Source: Granulicella paludicola
GTDB taxonomy: Bacteria > Acidobacteriota > Terriglobia > Terriglobales > Acidobacteriaceae
Assembly: GCF_025685545.1 (NCBI RefSeq)
Contig: NZ_JAGSYC010000013.1
Coordinates: forward strand, 1-59,119
Reading direction: 5' to 3'
Length of the DNA: 59,119 nt
This document shows positions 52,329-59,119 of this stretch, in pieces. The translations under genes were made by a program, and so were the position numbers. The stretch's first letter is position 1, and each line of letters starts with the position of its first letter. The notes below the pieces were generated by a model. That model did no database searches. It saw only the letters and a list, made by a program, of their open reading frames with translations, and had not been told where the DNA came from.

Positions 52329-52973
52329 TCAGGCTGCATGTGGAACGGATCCTATCCTGATGGGTAGCTGAAGTTTCAGACCCATCCGAATGAGAGCCGC
52401 CAGTGAATCCGCGCTCATCTTCCTCATGACGTTAGCCCGATGTACTTTCACGGTAATCTCGCTGATTCCAAGCTCTACTCCGATCTTCCAGTTTGCAATT
52501 CCCGCCGCAACGAGAGGGAATATGACCTTTTCTCTCGGGGTGAGACGAGCGTAACGGCGACGCAGTGAATTCAGTTCTGCCTCGATCAAGCGCATTTTGC
52601 GGCAATGCTCGGCCGCAGAGCGAACTGCGGTGATTACGTATTCTTCCGGGCATGGCTTAGTGAGGAACTCGATGGCGCCGTCTTTCATAGCGCGCACGGA
52701 CATCGGGATGTTCGCGACTCCAGCTACAAACATAATCGACACCGCAGGCCATTCCGCTTTGATCATCTGTTGCAGTTGCAAGCCATCCAGATCCGGCAGA
52801 CAAGCTTCAAGAATCACGCAGATGACGCGGTCTTGGTCGGGGTGCTTCAAGAACTCCTTTGCAGAGCCGAAGACCCTCACGCAGAAGCCTTCCGAGCGGA
52901 GAGCTTCTCTTAGAGACTCTCGAGTTGAGACATCACTGTCAACGATGACAACGTTTGCTGCCGGATTTGACAT
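52329..52973 (-). CDS. FixJ-like response regulator with altered receiver active site
   Basis: 214 residues from ATG 52973 (MSNPAANVVIVDSDVSTRES). Overall FixJ layout with a GerE HTH: LTPREKVIFPLVAAGIANWKIGVELGISEITVKVHRANVMRKMSADSLAAL. Compared with the intact paralogue at 36126, three active-site positions differ: the acidic pair reads Asp-Ser (VDSD), the phospho-acceptor Asp is Glu56 (VILEACLPDLDG), and the switch Thr of ITGSGD is Ala (FVAGVAN). The catalytic Lys remains (FLTKPC). It is unlikely to be phosphorylated in the usual manner; Glu may mimic the phosphorylated form. Next to the propeller kinase and the NarL-like gene. Confidence 0.88.
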   Translation of the reverse strand: MSNPAANVVIVDSDVSTRESLREALRSEGFCVRVFGSAKEFLKHPDQDRVICVILEACLPDLDGLQLQQMIKAEWPAVSIMFVAGVANIPMSVRAMKDGAIEFLTKPCPEEYVITAVRSAAEHCRKMRLIEAELNSLRRRYARLTPREKVIFPLVAAGIANWKIGVELGISEITVKVHRANVMRKMSADSLAALIRMGLKLQLPIRIGSVPHAA

Positions 52974-53136
52974 GGTTTCCACACCAACATTCCGAACTTC
53001 TCGCTCAACTCGCATATCAAAAGCTTCGTTGATAGGCTCGGTGCGTGAAACCCCAAAAAGGGGAGCAAAGCACCTATGAAAATTCGGAGGCGTTGAACGA
53101 AGGGGACTTTACGGGGCCGGTTCGGACGAGGGGCAT

Positions 53137-53165
53137 AATCTGCCGTAGTTCATTTAGAATCTGCC
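53137..53165 (+). promoter_or_regulatory. Direct repeat of AATCTGCC before the NarL-like gene
   Basis: AATCTGCC occurs at 53137-53144 and 53158-53165, 21 bp apart (two helical turns, as expected for an AraC-type or dimeric regulator). The second copy touches the AGGAG ribosome site of the gene starting at 53179. Confidence 0.5.
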
Positions 53166-53178
53166 AGGAGCCCTTGTT

Positions 53179-53802
53179 TTGACCCAATCTGAGCCAATTC
53201 GAATTCTGAGCGTCGAGGACCATCCGGTCTTTTGGGAGGGATTGCGTTTTATCGTGGATTCAGAACCAGATATGAAGGTGGTAGCCCACGCACGCAGTTT
53301 GGAGGAAGCGCGTTCAGAATTTCAAGCTCATCGTCCCGACGTAACTCTTATGGACATTCGGTTAGGAGAGGATGACGGAGTGGCGGCTGTCTCCGCCATC
53401 CTGAAAGAATTCCCTCGAGCGCGCGTGATGATGCTTACGACGTTCGAAAGCGACGCACAACGAGCACTGAAAGCCGGAGCAGTCGCATATGTCTTGAAAA
53501 GCACACCCCAAACGGAGCTCCTCGCCGCGATTCGAAAGGTGCATGCTGGGAGAAAATACGTTTCCCCTGAGGTCGCCGCTCTTCTCGCCGAGAGCGTAAC
53601 AGATGAAGATCTCACCGCTCGGGAATTAGAGGTGTTAAGCCTGGTTCAGCATGGCTTAAGAACGAAGCATATTGCTGACCGACTTGGAATCGGTGAGGCA
53701 ACGGTGAACTTTCATCTCAAGAACCTGACAGGAAAACTGCAGGCCAATGATCGCGCTCACGCCGTGACGATCGCGTTGAAGCGCGGTCTGTTGCGTCTTT
53801 AG
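53179..53802 (+). CDS. NarL-like response regulator (LuxR HTH)
   Basis: 207 residues from TTG 53179 (AGGAG 8 nt upstream). Receiver intact: IRILSVEDHPVFWEGLRFIVDSEPDMKVVAHA, VTLMDIRLGEDDGVAAV (phospho-Asp), VMMLTTFESD, YVLKSTP (Lys). C-terminal GerE: LTARELEVLSLVQHGLRTKHIADRLGIGEATVNFHLKNLTGKLQANDRAHAVTIAL. Expected partner of the HisKA_3-type propeller kinase at 49110-52211. Two AATCTGCC sites lie in its promoter. Confidence 0.93.
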   Translation: MTQSEPIRILSVEDHPVFWEGLRFIVDSEPDMKVVAHARSLEEARSEFQAHRPDVTLMDIRLGEDDGVAAVSAILKEFPRARVMMLTTFESDAQRALKAGAVAYVLKSTPQTELLAAIRKVHAGRKYVSPEVAALLAESVTDEDLTARELEVLSLVQHGLRTKHIADRLGIGEATVNFHLKNLTGKLQANDRAHAVTIALKRGLLRL

Positions 53803-53888
53803 TCGAAGGCACTCGGTAGAGTTGGGTCATTTGTAGCCTGCAAATCCAAGACTGAGATTGCTCGGAACGAAATACCTATCAAAACTAG

Positions 53889-53908
53889 GGGGCAATTCGC
53901 CCCGTTTT
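53889..53908 (+). terminator. Weak stem-loop with T-rich tail after the NarL-like gene
   Basis: GGGGC-AATTC-GCCCC followed by GTTTTAT, 87 nt after the stop at 53802 and 72 nt before AraC paralogue 4. A short stem, so moderate confidence only. Confidence 0.4.
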
Positions 53909-53980
53909 ATCGTGTTCTAAGCGGTCACCCTAATGAGAAAGAATCCACTCAGGGCTTGGCTCTGCGGAGGAGATACTCTC

Positions 53981-55051
53981 ATGCCGTACGAAACACACGT
54001 TCAACCTCGCGTCATCGCTTTTCTCATTTCCCAACCGCTCGATCTTCTGAATTTGACTTGTCTTTCCTCCGTATTTTCAACTGCCAACGTAAACCGCCGA
54101 GCCTACACGACGAAGATTTTGTCACTGAAATCGGAACGACAGATCCGAGGCGTCGACGAAGCGGTGATCATCAACAGCACCCCAATCTGCGAATTCGTGG
54201 GCCCTATCGATACGCTGATTGCGTTAGGCGGTTCTTCAAACACGGAACTTTCTGAGCCCACAATTAGCTGGATTCGAAACAGAGTGACGATGAGTCGCCG
54301 AGTCGCGGTTGTGGGTTCTGCAAGCTTCGTCCTTGCTTCAGCGGGCGCGTTGGACGGAAAGCGCGTGACCACACATTGGCGCTACGCCGAAAAGCTGGCA
54401 AAGCGCCATCCGAGCGTCAAAGTTGAGAAAGACCCGATCTTCGTGAAAGACGGAAACCTTTATTCGACAGCAGGGCATATGGCGGGTGTCGACATGGCAC
54501 TCTCGCTAATTGAAGATGACCTCGGGCATGCAGAGGCCATTTCAATCGCGAAAGATCTGATCTTGTACATGAGGCGATCAGGGACCGAGGCTCAATGCAG
54601 CACGATCCTAGCTCAACAAGAACACGTAGGAGGAACGCGCATGCGTGATCTGCCAGCCTGGGCAAAAGCACACATTGCGCAGAGGCTTGACGTCAGCACG
54701 CTTGCCAGAGCGGCTGCTATGGCGCCACGCACTTTTGCGCGACAGTTCGAATTGCATTTCCAGACGACGCCGGCACGCTGGGTACAATCTCTCCGGGTCG
54801 AAGCAGCTCGCGCACATCTTGAAACGCGAGGGACCCCGTTGAAAGCAATTGCAGGTCTCACCGGATTCCGTGATGAACAAGCGCTTCGCCGTGCATTTGC
54901 GCAATGTCTTGATCTCACTCCGAGGGAGTACCGGGAGCGTTTCGGCTACTTTGCAGGCGGCGAAAGGCCTGATCAGCTAACGCCGAATGATGGAGTTCCT
55001 TGCGCCCATAACGGAGAAGCAAACCACAATCGCTTCTCACCGTTGCACTGA
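53981..55051 (+). CDS. GlxA-type AraC regulator, DJ-1 domain without the nucleophile Cys (paralogue 4)
   Basis: 356 residues from ATG 53981 (GGAGGAGATACTCTC upstream). DJ-1-like domain VQPRVIAFLISQPLDLLNLTCLSSVFSTA, PIDTLIALGGSSN, then RRVAVVGSASFVLASAGALDGKRVTTHWRY: the Cys of the consensus SVCTGAF is replaced (VVGSASF), so any hydrolase-like or covalent sensing at that site is lost. AraC part IAQRLDVSTLARAAAMAPRTFARQFELHFQTTPARWVQSLR and LKAIAGLTGFRDEQALRRAFAQCLDLTPREYRERF is intact. It has a polar C-terminal extension. A close paralogue of 44503 and 46488. Confidence 0.92.
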   Translation: MPYETHVQPRVIAFLISQPLDLLNLTCLSSVFSTANVNRRAYTTKILSLKSERQIRGVDEAVIINSTPICEFVGPIDTLIALGGSSNTELSEPTISWIRNRVTMSRRVAVVGSASFVLASAGALDGKRVTTHWRYAEKLAKRHPSVKVEKDPIFVKDGNLYSTAGHMAGVDMALSLIEDDLGHAEAISIAKDLILYMRRSGTEAQCSTILAQQEHVGGTRMRDLPAWAKAHIAQRLDVSTLARAAAMAPRTFARQFELHFQTTPARWVQSLRVEAARAHLETRGTPLKAIAGLTGFRDEQALRRAFAQCLDLTPREYRERFGYFAGGERPDQLTPNDGVPCAHNGEANHNRFSPLH

Positions 55052-55206
55052 ATCGCTTTGCCTTTCGAACCTCACTGGGGCGTACCTTCAATCGGCGCAC
55101 CTGGCGCTGGGCGAACGAAGAAAGAGTGTCTTGGAAAGGGACTTTCAAGCCAGACTGGCTCCAGGATTTCGCCGTTTCGGAAATTGGACGCGAAGAGACA
55201 GCTGGA

Positions 55207-55425
55207 TCAGTGGGGCGAGGACGGAGTCATGCACTGGCTGAGCAGTTTGGGTTCACCACCATCGTCCCGCATCAGCTTGCCTTCGAGAACATGCCGATTA
55301 TGAACGGTGGCGGTGAAAACCGTTCCATCTTCGAAGTCGATACTAACCTCGGGGCCATAGGGTCCATCCTCGTGTAGCTTGAGCGAACGGACGATGCGAC
55401 CGACGACTTCTTTGCATTCAATCAT
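55207..55425 (-). CDS. Small hypothetical protein
   Basis: 72 residues from ATG 55425 with an excellent SD (GGAGGTGAATCC): MIECKEVVGRIVRSLKLHEDGPYGPEVSIDFEDGTVFTATVHNRHVLEGKLMRDDGGEPKLLSQ. Compact beta-rich domain with no membrane segment. I do not recognise it. It lies divergent from the XRE regulator at 55515 and may be under its control. Confidence 0.65.
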   Translation of the reverse strand: MIECKEVVGRIVRSLKLHEDGPYGPEVSIDFEDGTVFTATVHNRHVLEGKLMRDDGGEPKLLSQCMTPSSPH

Positions 55426-55463
55426 GGATTCACCTCCATAGGCCCGGCTCCAGCGGAGCATAT

Positions 55464-55478
55464 CACACTCATCGTGTG
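55464..55478. promoter_or_regulatory. CACAC-N5-GTGTG element between divergent genes
   Basis: An imperfect palindrome between the small minus-strand gene and the XRE gene. It resembles the half-sites of the 18-bp palindrome at 1909-1926, which also precedes a small XRE gene. Confidence 0.45.
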
Positions 55479-55514
55479 TAGACTCATAGTGGTCAGGCAC
55501 CGAAGCATGGATAT

Positions 55515-55736
55515 GTGCCTGCTCAGTCCCTCAAACAGCTCTTCGGAAGGTCCATACGGACGTTACGGGAAGAGCGCGGTTATTCGCAAGAGGAATTAGC
55601 GGAGCGTGCTGGTCTTCACCGGAATTATGTCGGCGGGATAGAGCGTGGCGAGCGAAATGTGGGACTTGAAAACATCGGCAAGCTCGCCAAAGCTTTGTCG
55701 GTTCGTTCGGGTGACCTATTCAAAACCATCCCCTAA
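55515..55736 (+). CDS. Small XRE-family helix-turn-helix regulator
   Basis: 73 residues from GTG 55515: LKQLFGRSIRTLREERGYSQEELAERAGLHRNYVGGIERGERNVGLENIGKLAKALSVRSGDLF. This is a complete HTH_3 domain (SQEELAERAGLHRNYVGGIERG is the HTH core), as in controller proteins and phage-type repressors. It stands beside the plasmid-type operon and a small divergent gene. Confidence 0.87.
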   Translation: MPAQSLKQLFGRSIRTLREERGYSQEELAERAGLHRNYVGGIERGERNVGLENIGKLAKALSVRSGDLFKTIP

Positions 55737-56196
55737 ATCAATCGATTTGACAGCGTTCCTTTCCTCGGCCAGGAAGGTACCACAATGATTGTCTCTTCTC
55801 TTTCTGGAGCAAATTGCGCAGCCGCATCGGGGAACTCAAGGCCCGCGCGATCCGCCAACGCGTTCTCTAGATATGTCCCCTTTGGGCCTTCTGATGCGGG
55901 AGAGGGATCTCGTATGTGTGCAGCTCCATGCATGGCTTCGGACGTGAACCGCGTTTATCGAGCGTAAACACGCGAACGGCTCTCCTCTGGCAGCACGAAA
56001 CGGTGGTTTGAGTGACGAATGGAACTCTGAAGAACAGGGGGAACGTCGTCCTGCCGCGCAGCCGGCGAGCGGGGGCCGGAGCCAAAGCGGGAACGTGGGT
56101 TGCAGGGAGAAACCGAAGCGGTGTCTTCCTGCGCGATTTTTGGGCGCACGAGAAAATAAAAGGCGGCAGGTTCGCCGCCCCTCAAAGGATGGAACG
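55737..56196. other. Gene-free stretch before the ParB-like gene
   Basis: 460 bases between convergent stops. No credible gene; the right end carries the ParB operon terminator. Composition is GC-rich and contains GCCGGCGAG-type strings but nothing I can assign. Confidence 0.5.
56153..56179 (-). terminator. Rho-independent terminator of the ParB-like operon
   Basis: On the minus strand a GGCGGC/GCCGCC stem with a 6-base loop is followed by TTTTATTTT. It lies 18 nt beyond the stop of the ParB-like gene. Confidence 0.85.
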
Positions 56197-57792
56197 CTAG
56201 GCCACTTTCTTGGTCTTGGCAACGGGTTTGGCTTCGGGCTTGGGTTCTTTCTTCGCCTTGGCCTTGGCTGCGAACTCCTGTTTGACCTTCTGCCCGATGG
56301 CCTCGGTGTTCACCCTGTACAGGGTCGCCGCATCTTTCAGGACAGTCGTTCCGTTCTGGCGGGAAGCTGCGAGTAGGATCGTCGCTTCGACCATCAGCCG
56401 GGACAACGTGCCTTCATCGGCACGACGCATGAACGCTAGCAGCGTCTTCGTGATGCCTCCCTCGTCCCGCTTCTGACGGATGCCATGCTGACGCGCCAAC
56501 GTTTCGATACGTGACTCATCCAAGACCGTGACCAGCTTCTCCAGAACGAAGAAGAGGTCACGTTTGAGCAATCGCACTGGGACGGCTGCGGCGATAGCTG
56601 AGAGCACACGAAGCCCGGTCGCGTTGGCGATGGCTTGGTCGCGCCGCTGCTTTTCCTGTTCGGCCTTCCGCTGCGCATCATCGCGGTTGCTGGTTTGCTT
56701 GGGATGATGCACTGGGCAAGTCGAGTTCGCGCATACCTTGTGGATGGTGCCGACATCGCTTCCCTCGGTGATGATAGCTTCGGTGGTGAACTTGCACTCT
56801 TTGAACTCGGGCCGCTTGGCGTCGTCCTTCGACTTCGGGCGGTCATCCCGAATGGCGGTGTACTTGTTGCGCGGCAGGACGGGGCTTCCTTCCGACTGCA
56901 CGCCGTAAGCGGTGCTGATCTGCACCAGCTCCGGTTTCGCAGCGATGGTCCTCGCAACGTGCGCGTCTACCTTGGCCTGATAGCAGGTTGGGTCGGTGCA
57001 CTGGTCGCCCTGCTTGCCAAGGTCATCCCCGAATAACAGCTTGTTGTGGCCTGTGCGCTTGGGGCAATCGGCGCAACTGCCAGCAGTCGGCACAAGCTGC
57101 GCGTCCCGCTTATTGAAGGGCGCATCCTTGAGGATGAGGAGGACATTGGTCGCAATCCAGAATTGGAGATTGCGGACGGGCAGGAGAAGTCGCGCTGGCT
57201 TGTCTCCGTTGGCGTAGACCTCTTTGAAGCAAGCCTTGAGTGCCTGCTCCTGCTGATCGGCCGACAGTTTCGCCAGTAGCAGCGCATGCCCTACGCCGAT
57301 GCTATCGGCATAGAACGCCTCGACCGCTGCGGGTGCAAGGTCGCTTAGCTTGAGACGCTGCGCCACAAAAGCGGGAGTCTTCCCAACCTTGGCTGCGATC
57401 TGCTCGATGCTGTACTTGGGGTCTTCCAAATCCAGTAAGGCGCGGAAACCCTGCGCCTCTTCCATCGGATGGATTTCGGAGCGAATCAGGTTCTCGACTA
57501 GCTGGGCCTCCAGTGCGGCGGCGTCGGACAGGTGGACGATGCGGACGGGCACGGAGAACTGTTCCGCGATCTGTGCGGCGCGGTAACGCCGTGCCCCCGC
57601 GATGATCTCGAAGCCGTTCTCGGTGAGAGGCCGAACCAACAAAGGCGAGAGAACGCCCTGGCTGCGGATAGACTCGGCAAGTTCCTTGAGGGCGGTTTCC
57701 TCGAAGGTGCGGCGCGGGTTGGTCTTCGACTCGCTCAAGACGGCAAGCGAAACGTTGCGATACTCGGTGGCATTGATGACTTGGGTTTCCAT
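56197..57792 (-). CDS. ParB/RepB/Spo0J-type protein with Cys-rich insert
   Basis: 531 residues from ATG 57792 (GGAGCATTTCAAC upstream). ParB-N (about 20-115): VSLAVLSESKTNPRRTFEETALKELAESIRSQGVLSPLLVRPL...EIIAGARRYRAAQ (the GxRRYRA box), LEAQLVENLIRSEIHPMEEAQGFRALL. HTH: YSIEQIAAKVGKTPAFVAQRLKLSDLAPAAVEAFYA. After about residue 240 it has cysteines in SCADCPKRTG...QCTDPTC and VCANSTCPVHHPK, a likely zinc-binding insert, then a long helical C-terminus. Such large ParB-like proteins occur in acidobacterial mobile elements with ArdC and DUF6908 proteins. No ParA is in the window, so it may be a regulator rather than a partition protein. Confidence 0.85.
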   Translation of the reverse strand: METQVINATEYRNVSLAVLSESKTNPRRTFEETALKELAESIRSQGVLSPLLVRPLTENGFEIIAGARRYRAAQIAEQFSVPVRIVHLSDAAALEAQLVENLIRSEIHPMEEAQGFRALLDLEDPKYSIEQIAAKVGKTPAFVAQRLKLSDLAPAAVEAFYADSIGVGHALLLAKLSADQQEQALKACFKEVYANGDKPARLLLPVRNLQFWIATNVLLILKDAPFNKRDAQLVPTAGSCADCPKRTGHNKLLFGDDLGKQGDQCTDPTCYQAKVDAHVARTIAAKPELVQISTAYGVQSEGSPVLPRNKYTAIRDDRPKSKDDAKRPEFKECKFTTEAIITEGSDVGTIHKVCANSTCPVHHPKQTSNRDDAQRKAEQEKQRRDQAIANATGLRVLSAIAAAVPVRLLKRDLFFVLEKLVTVLDESRIETLARQHGIRQKRDEGGITKTLLAFMRRADEGTLSRLMVEATILLAASRQNGTTVLKDAATLYRVNTEAIGQKVKQEFAAKAKAKKEPKPEAKPVAKTKKVA

Positions 57793-57872
57793 GTTGAAAT
57801 GCTCCTTTCGAGCGGTTGGGGTTTTAAGTCGCAGAGCGGCACAGGTCCGGGTTCCGCTCCAAGAGAAGCGGA

Positions 57873-58286
57873 CTAGCCGACGATGCACTTGTCCGTGAAG
57901 GCTTCGGCGAAGCCCTGCTGACGGAGGTTGCTGTCCCACGTCTTCGCAAAGCGTTCGTGCTGCGCGTGAAGCTGTGTGTGAAAGCAGTAATTGCCTTCAC
58001 GAATGAAGCGGCTCCACTGCTCAATCCCTGCGTAGTCATTTCGCCAATAGAATGAGTTCAGGTGTGCGCCTCCCGCGAAGCCAAGCTCAAAGCACATCTC
58101 GGGATCGCGCATGAGGTCGCCGTTCTGTTCGCCATAGTGAGCGACGGAAAGCGAAGGAAGTCCACACGGGCCGGACTCGTCCGTTGCCTCGATGACAAGC
58201 TCCATGTAGGGCGGGTTTTCGATCTTGAGGTAGAGGTTGGGTCGCCAACCTCCGGCCTCCTTCAAGATGGCAAGTATGGTCTTCAT
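57873..58286 (-). CDS. DUF6908-like plasmid-associated protein
   Basis: 137 residues; its ATG overlaps the stop of the ArdC-like gene (ATGA). LKEAGGWRPNLYLKIENPPYMELVIEATDESGPCGLPSLSVAHYGEQNGDLMRDPEMCFELGFAGGAHLNSFYWRNDYAGIEQW. The SVAHYGEQNGDLMRDPE block matches what I recall of DUF6908 proteins carried on conjugative elements; the function is unknown. Co-transcribed with the ArdC-like and ParB-like genes. Confidence 0.6.
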   Translation of the reverse strand: MKTILAILKEAGGWRPNLYLKIENPPYMELVIEATDESGPCGLPSLSVAHYGEQNGDLMRDPEMCFELGFAGGAHLNSFYWRNDYAGIEQWSRFIREGNYCFHTQLHAQHERFAKTWDSNLRQQGFAEAFTDKCIVG

Positions 58287-59008
58287 GCCGCCACCTCTTC
58301 CGGCTGTGCGTCGGTGGTGGGTGCGCTGTCCTCGGCCTTCATCGGCGGCTCTAGGGCGGCAAGAATGACATTGGCGGTTTGCTGGATGACTTCCAAGCTC
58401 TCGGCCAACAGCGAAGCATTGCCCTGATAAAGCTGGATGTAGTCGGCGGACGCAGTTCCGGTGATCAGACCGATGGCTTTCCCGATGACGAAAGCCACAG
58501 CCTCGGCCTCTGTCTCGCGGATGGTCTTGGTGGTTGCTGTGCGACGTTCGGCCTTGTGCATCATCTCGTGCGCGGTTTCATGTACCAGCGTGGAGAATTC
58601 CTCTGCCTTGGCCTGACCACTGAGGATAGCGATGCGTCCCCCGTAGCTCTTACCGAGTGCGCCCTGCAAGTCGTCGCGGTAGACAAGCTGGATGCCTTGT
58701 TCTTTCAGGAACGCAGCCAAACGCTCGATGTTCTCGCCTGGTTCGCCACGGACTTCGTGCATGGTCGGCAAGTCCACGCCGTTAGTCTGCGAGACATCGA
58801 AGACATACGCGTTACGGAATCCGAGCAAAACCCGCTCGTTCTGTTTGGTGATGTCTTTTTCGGCTTCCTTGTCCTTCTTGCGGCGAACGCCGACAATCGG
58901 GGCAAGAATGCGGATGCCTTTGGCTCCTGCGTTGACGCTGCGCCCCATGTTCTTCCATGTCCAAAACCCAGCCACGCGGGTGGCGGTGGGCATCTGCGAA
59001 GCACTCAC
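58283..59008 (-). CDS. ArdC-like metallopeptidase, N-terminally truncated
   Basis: 241 residues from GTG 59008 (or 236 from ATG 58993). It begins ASQMPTATRVAGFWTWKNMGRSVNAGAKGIRILAP, which corresponds to the middle of the ArdC ssDNA-binding domain (xxSQxPxATRVAGFxTWxxLGRxVxxGxKGIxILAP). The 50-70 residues normally before it are missing. The zincin part is complete: LVHETAHEMMH (HExxH) and a downstream Glu region RETEAEAVAFVIGKAIG. ArdC proteins of conjugative plasmids protect entering ssDNA from restriction. A stop codon (59012-59014) lies directly upstream in the same frame, ending another coding sequence, so this is a truncated gene or a short variant. Confidence 0.75.
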   Translation of the reverse strand: MSASQMPTATRVAGFWTWKNMGRSVNAGAKGIRILAPIVGVRRKKDKEAEKDITKQNERVLLGFRNAYVFDVSQTNGVDLPTMHEVRGEPGENIERLAAFLKEQGIQLVYRDDLQGALGKSYGGRIAILSGQAKAEEFSTLVHETAHEMMHKAERRTATTKTIRETEAEAVAFVIGKAIGLITGTASADYIQLYQGNASLLAESLEVIQQTANVILAALEPPMKAEDSAPTTDAQPEEVAA

Positions 59009-59011
59009 ACA

Positions 59012-59119
59012 CTACCCATGTTTCTCTGACGATTCACTATCCTCATCATCCTCAGTTTGGCCAAGCGGTGACGCTGGTTCGGCGGGTTTCGTTTTCCGGT
59101 CAGCCTCGGGACCAGCTTC
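59012..59119 (-). CDS. C-terminal end of an unidentified protein (partial)
   Basis: The frame is open from the window edge to a TAG at 59012-59014 and encodes about 35 residues of a disordered acidic tail: EAGPEADRKTKPAEPASP...TEDDEDSESSEKHG. It cannot be identified. It lies directly upstream of and in the same strand and frame as the ArdC-like gene. Confidence 0.45.
   Translation of the reverse strand, partial: EAGPEADRKTKPAEPASPLGQTEDDEDSESSEKHG

Overview
The window looks like accessory DNA from a soil Acidobacteriota bacterium (Terriglobales type, for example Granulicella, Terriglobus or Edaphobacter relatives). This is inferred from the moderate GC content, the density of ECF sigma factors and two-component systems, a beta-propeller sensor kinase, and an ArdC-like/DUF6908-like/ParB-like block of the sort carried by plasmids and integrated elements. 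I saw no rRNA, tRNA, integrase, transposase or CRISPR array. The genus is inference.

Layout. 1-1.7 kb: ECF sigma factor and a zinc-binding membrane anti-sigma factor (cut by the window edge). 1.9-2.8 kb: small XRE repressor whose start codon lies in an 18-bp palindrome, then a repeat-rich gene-free stretch. 2.8-10.6 kb: defence island with a DUF433/DUF5615 toxin-antitoxin pair, two unrelated proteins with PD-(D/E)XK-like nuclease motifs, and a two-gene operon encoding a SMEK-like/APAZ-like protein and a short Argonaute with a substituted catalytic site. 10.9-17.6 kb: HD-domain protein, enoyl-CoA hydratase-like protein, quinone reductase, DHA2 efflux pump and SDRs, several behind one shared 21-bp DNA motif. 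17.7-27 kb: long minus-strand run with SDR, nitronate monooxygenase, HxlR-type regulator, a complete tripartite RND efflux pump and a PEP-mutase-like enzyme. 27.2-32.8 kb: aquaporin, SDR, isochorismatase-like hydrolase, ArsR regulator, the first of four GlxA-type AraC regulators, DUF1272 protein and AlkA-like glycosylase. 33-38 kb: a signalling block (single-domain receiver, ECF sigma, PAS kinase with FixJ-like regulator, receiver fused to a zinc ribbon). 38-44.3 kb: two MFS exporters, a cNMP-binding/thioredoxin-reductase-like fusion, Ogt and thioredoxin. 44.5-55 kb: three more GlxA/AraC regulators, an alkyltransferase-like (ATL) protein, an ECF sigma, a propeller histidine kinase, a FixJ-like regulator with a damaged receiver, and a NarL-like regulator. 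55.2-59.1 kb: XRE regulator and a minus-strand plasmid/ICE-type operon (ArdC-like, DUF6908-like, ParB-like) ending in a clear terminator.

Functionally, the middle of the window reads as a stress and detoxification region: export (RND, two DHA2, one DHA1), redox repair (thioredoxin, TrxB-like fusion, quinone reductase, nitronate monooxygenase) and alkylation repair (AlkA, Ogt, ATL), under many regulators. Two signals stand out. One is the SMEK-APAZ/short-pAgo operon with its neighbouring nuclease-like proteins. The other is a motif (ATACC-[AT]TC-[AG]GACAAT, always pointing at the downstream gene in the clear cases) that precedes an HD protein, an enoyl-CoA hydratase, an efflux pump, a response regulator and two sigma-factor units, which suggests a local regulon.
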